This document shows, piece by piece, positions 61,527 through 64,000 of a stretch of DNA of 64,000 nucleotides (positions are counted from its first letter, which is position 1; each line of letters begins with the position of its first letter). The DNA comes from Paucidesulfovibrio sp036541255 (lineage in GTDB: Bacteria; Desulfobacterota; Desulfovibrionia; Desulfovibrionales; Desulfovibrionaceae). The stretch lies in contig JAZHDD010000023.1 in the NCBI GenBank assembly GCA_036541255.1, forward strand, positions 124,001 through 188,000, in the 5' to 3' direction. Below the pieces are notes generated by a model. It was not told where the DNA came from, did no database searches, and worked only from the letters and a program-made list of their open reading frames with translations. The translations under genes and the position numbers were made by a program.

Positions 61527-62801
61527 ATGGTGCCAATTATGCCGCAGCATTATTTGTATCTGCCTTGCACTGTTCTAAATCGAAAAACGATTTTACCGAT
61601 TTTTGGCATATTCTTCCTGCTTTTATTTATATTTCCTTATTCATTGCATGCAGGATGGATGGATTCAGCAAAAGACTCGCTTAGGAACACCACCAACAAC
61701 GTCCGGGAACGTACCCGGGAACGGTATGAGCAGACCAAGGAGCGGACCAGGGAACGTCTGGACCAGGCCAGGGAAAACACCCGCGAACGATATGAACAGA
61801 CCAAACAGAAGGCCCGGGAACGGACGGAACAATTCAAGGAAAACACTCGCGACAAATACGAGCAGACCAAGCAACGCACACGCGAACGCACCGACCAGAT
61901 CAAAGAGAACACCCGGCAACGTTTTGACAACGCACGCCAGAACAGCCGCAACAAATTGGAAGTTTTTAAAGATTCGCTCAAAGAAAAAGCGGCTTCCACC
62001 AAAGAGTCTTTAAGCGAGCGGACTCACAATTTCTCTAGCGCCGTCAAGGAAAAGGCTACCGGTCTATTGGATAAGGCCCGCCTCAACCTCGGCCAGAAAA
62101 AGGAATCCTTCAAGGAGACTTACTCCAACGCCCAAAAACGATACGGAGAGAAAGCCAGGCACGTCATTTATGACGCCAAGGAGCGCTACGGCGCTCCCGT
62201 GGCCAGAGCAATCACCCGTTACATGTCGAACAGCCGGGACTTCAAGGAGCAAATCGTGGAGAGTTCGCGCTCCACGCTGGAACGCGTCCGAAGCACGGTC
62301 CGGGATCCGGCAACTCAGGAACGGGTGGCGCACGGAGTCGTGGTGGCCTCGGCCGTCGCCTATTATTCATACCGACACCAGGACGACATAAAATACCGCA
62401 CCATTCGTTACGGGTTGGAACATGTGACGGTCAACGTGGGCGGCCAAGCCGTGCCTGCGGATCAGGCTCTGACGCAGGCCATCCTCCGCCGAGCGCCTTA
62501 CCTTGAGGGGACCCGCATAGCCGAGGATCCCGCAGCGGTGTTGGCATACGGGGTGACCTCCGTGGCCAAGGAGGATCTCGTGTCCAGCGTACCGATCATA
62601 CCGGACGGGAGAGGCGGGTTTCAAACAGTGGAGACCTCCCTGGGCAAGGTGGACAATGCCGACAAGGCCTTGTCCCTACTCCAGGTCGGTTCCTCCATGG
62701 AGGGAATGGCCATGAACGCCGCGGAAGAAGGACATTTCGGCAAACACGGGGTGGACTTCGCCGCCTCCTACGAGCAAACGGCCCGCGTTCTAGGGGAATG
62801 A
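61527..62801 (+). CDS. secreted protein with long 11-residue (hendecad) helical repeats
   Basis: This 424-residue protein starts at the ATG at 61527 (an ATG at 61539 is equally possible) with a signal peptide (about 20-42, cleavage near SLHA). Then come about fourteen contiguous 11-residue units (about 53-217), rich in Arg, Glu, Lys, Gln and Thr, of the form RERxEQxKExT, the pattern of LEA group 3 or apolipoprotein amphipathic helices. The C-terminal region (about 225-424) is a mixed domain of unknown type. The A+T-rich leader and signal peptide contrast with the G+C-rich repeats. It is followed one base later by a membrane SH3b protein. The function is unknown; membrane or envelope protection is a guess. 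Confidence 0.85.
   Translation: MVPIMPQHYLYLPCTVLNRKTILPIFGIFFLLLFIFPYSLHAGWMDSAKDSLRNTTNNVRERTRERYEQTKERTRERLDQARENTRERYEQTKQKARERTEQFKENTRDKYEQTKQRTRERTDQIKENTRQRFDNARQNSRNKLEVFKDSLKEKAASTKESLSERTHNFSSAVKEKATGLLDKARLNLGQKKESFKETYSNAQKRYGEKARHVIYDAKERYGAPVARAITRYMSNSRDFKEQIVESSRSTLERVRSTVRDPATQERVAHGVVVASAVAYYSYRHQDDIKYRTIRYGLEHVTVNVGGQAVPADQALTQAILRRAPYLEGTRIAEDPAAVLAYGVTSVAKEDLVSSVPIIPDGRGGFQTVETSLGKVDNADKALSLLQVGSSMEGMAMNAAEEGHFGKHGVDFAASYEQTARVLGE
61683..62177 (+). repeat. run of 33-base coding repeats (11-residue units)
   Basis: This stretch encodes fifteen 11-residue units in register from residue 53 to 217. Units start with a basic-acidic-basic triplet (RER, RDK, KEK) and hold hydrophobic or aromatic residues at fixed positions. 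The units differ by base changes, so this is an old, diverged expansion. There are no indels within the run. Confidence 0.85.
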
Positions 62802-62802
62802 G

Positions 62803-63945
62803 ATGGCCGCAAACAATGCTCCCAAGGGTAAGCCCTTCTCAATAACCGAAGGCTGGAAGCTTTTTCTTCAGAAAGCAAAAACCTTCCCCCGGCCCTGCAT
62901 CGCCCTCATGGTGCTGCTGCTCCTGGCCTGGGGCGGATTCCGCCTCTTTGCCGCCCCCTCCTTGCCGCTGGAGGCTTGGCGTTGGGCCGCGCTGAGCGGG
63001 GAGGCCGTCGTCACGCTGCTGGTCGTCCTGCTCCTCTTTTGTGAAACGTTGCGGGCATTGGATGCAGTCCGCTCCGACCGTTCCTTTTTCGTAATCCTGC
63101 TCTGGACACTGTATCTGTTTATCTTTGCGGCCCTGTTTTTTGGATTGTTCAAAGGCTACCGTATTTCCGCCCTCGGCATCTCCAGCCTGTCCGCCGGACC
63201 GGAAGGCACCGCGGGCCAATCCCTTTTGGCACTGATGCGCTTCTATCCCTTCCACCCCATGCTCCCGTTACACTTGGCCTGGGCGGCCGGGTCCTTCGCG
63301 CTCATCGCTCAGGCGGGTTCCTTCTCTTCGATGATCTGGGGTTGGACCACACTTTTGGCCATTTTTGGCTGGAGTACGGCCTGGGCCGTCCTGTTTCTCG
63401 TGCTGCGGCCTTTTCGCTGCCGCAAAGCCTTCTTCTTTCTTCTTCTCACCCTACTGCCCTGGCTGAACATTTGGCTCCAGATCAAAGGACTTCTCGGCCT
63501 CCCACCAATCCCGCTCCTGCACGGCTATGCGGTGCTCCTGCTTTGTCTGCAATTTCTCTTGCTTTACCGCGGAGTACGCCGAATCGTCGCCCTTCGGCTC
63601 CAACAGAGAGGCGTTGCCTCGACAGTTTTGGCCAAACGGCTTCCACCTGGCGCCGTCGTTGTTTTCCTGTTCGTTTTCCTGTTCCTGCCTCTGTTCGCGG
63701 ACCTCCACAATCAGGGAACCTTGGCCTTTCATACTGCCAGCGCCTCCAGTCTCGAAAACTCCGGAGGACAGGCCCGGACGGTTGCAGCAGAACTGCTCAA
63801 TGTCAGGTCCGGCCCCGGCGTGTCCTTTCCCGTGGTGGGCCAGCTACCCAACGGGCAGGAAGTGCGCGTGTACGAAACCGAGGGGAAATGGCAACGCATA
63901 GGCGAAGGACGCTGGGTATCGGGCAATTGGCTCAAGGATTCCTGA
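62803..63945 (+). CDS. polytopic membrane protein with C-terminal SH3b domain
   Basis: This 380-residue protein has about seven or eight hydrophobic helices (about 33-50, 66-82, 97-118, 150-168, 175-197, 208-225, 233-255, 283-302), then a short polar stretch and a C-terminal bacterial SH3 (SH3b) domain (about 325-378). The SH3b pattern is LNVRSGPGVSFPVVGQLPNG and GRWVSGNWL. SH3b domains bind peptidoglycan or peptides, so the domain probably faces the periplasm. I recognise no family for the membrane part. The start is one base past the repeat-protein stop (TGA-G-ATG), implying co-translation and a joint envelope role. The window ends 55 bases later. Confidence 0.85.
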   Translation: MAANNAPKGKPFSITEGWKLFLQKAKTFPRPCIALMVLLLLAWGGFRLFAAPSLPLEAWRWAALSGEAVVTLLVVLLLFCETLRALDAVRSDRSFFVILLWTLYLFIFAALFFGLFKGYRISALGISSLSAGPEGTAGQSLLALMRFYPFHPMLPLHLAWAAGSFALIAQAGSFSSMIWGWTTLLAIFGWSTAWAVLFLVLRPFRCRKAFFFLLLTLLPWLNIWLQIKGLLGLPPIPLLHGYAVLLLCLQFLLLYRGVRRIVALRLQQRGVASTVLAKRLPPGAVVVFLFVFLFLPLFADLHNQGTLAFHTASASSLENSGGQARTVAAELLNVRSGPGVSFPVVGQLPNGQEVRVYETEGKWQRIGEGRWVSGNWLKDS

Positions 63946-64000
63946 GTATGTCATAGCAGACCGACGCATTTTCCCTTTTCTTATCCCCCAGGGAACACCC

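Noticed and set aside
61683..62177. CRISPR-like array
   Set aside because: The 33-base period is coding, in frame without indels, diverged between units and lacks unique spacers.
1..64000. tRNA, rRNA, insertion sequences, prophage or attachment sites
   Set aside because: Scanned by eye for transposase motifs, long terminal repeats and tRNA-like cloverleaf ends; none was convincing. A tRNAscan-type search would be decisive.

Overview
This window is a G+C-rich, gene-dense bacterial chromosome segment with about 54 supported protein genes and no recognisable tRNA, rRNA, CRISPR array or intact insertion sequence. The gene set suggests a sulfate-reducing member of the Desulfovibrionales (Desulfobacterota). 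It has a split F-type ATP synthase b' gene next to a bactofilin/mre block, a TauE/SafE transporter linked to a PEP-synthase-like protein and single-domain receivers, a bacteriohemerythrin, an NhaB/DASS transporter pair, and a YedE/TusA/DUF3343 selenium-type cluster. The taxonomic call is inference from gene content, not a computed placement.

Layout. 1-6272 (minus): rod-shape operon mreB-mreC-mreD-mrdA-rodA-bactofilin, followed by the first gene of the ATP synthase operon, which runs off the window. 6408-8205: YtqA-type radical SAM protein, ogt methyltransferase and a convergent, overlapping bacteriohemerythrin. 8318-11511 (minus): pstS-pstC-pstA, lacking pstB and phoU, behind a Pho-box-like repeat. 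11701-14581 (plus): flavoprotein, Xaa-Pro peptidase and a small DUF4911-like protein. 14675-20158 (minus): CBS protein, DASS carrier, beta-helix protein and NhaB. 20571-28719 (minus): an eight-gene unit behind a consensus sigma-54 promoter, encoding five signalling proteins, a TauE/SafE carrier, an unknown membrane protein and an unusual PEP-synthase-like phosphotransferase. 28915-31883 (minus): a histidine kinase/NtrC-type regulator pair that may drive that promoter. 32012-35226 (plus): glycosyltransferase, a small protein, TatD and an unknown protein.

35472-43581 (minus): metE, metF, phosphoesterase, Ser/Thr kinase and a CobD-CobQ fusion, possibly one transcript. 43977-57969: LytTR regulator, acetyl-CoA synthetase, hybrid kinase, LepA, two tandem signal peptidases, a minus-strand ATC-hydrolase-like gene, a diguanylate cyclase, a DMT transporter and ComM/YifB. 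57975-60929 (minus): a five-gene sulfur/selenium module. 60930-61526: an A+T-rich gap with two dyads. 61527-63945: a secreted protein with a long run of 11-residue repeats and a membrane SH3b protein.

The most interesting parts are the sigma-54-controlled signalling/transport/PEP-synthase-like operon, the selenium-type module, the hendecad-repeat/SH3b pair, and the linkage of methionine genes to a CobD-CobQ fusion and a Lcl-domain kinase. All start sites were chosen by eye from ribosome-binding sites, overlaps and family lengths.
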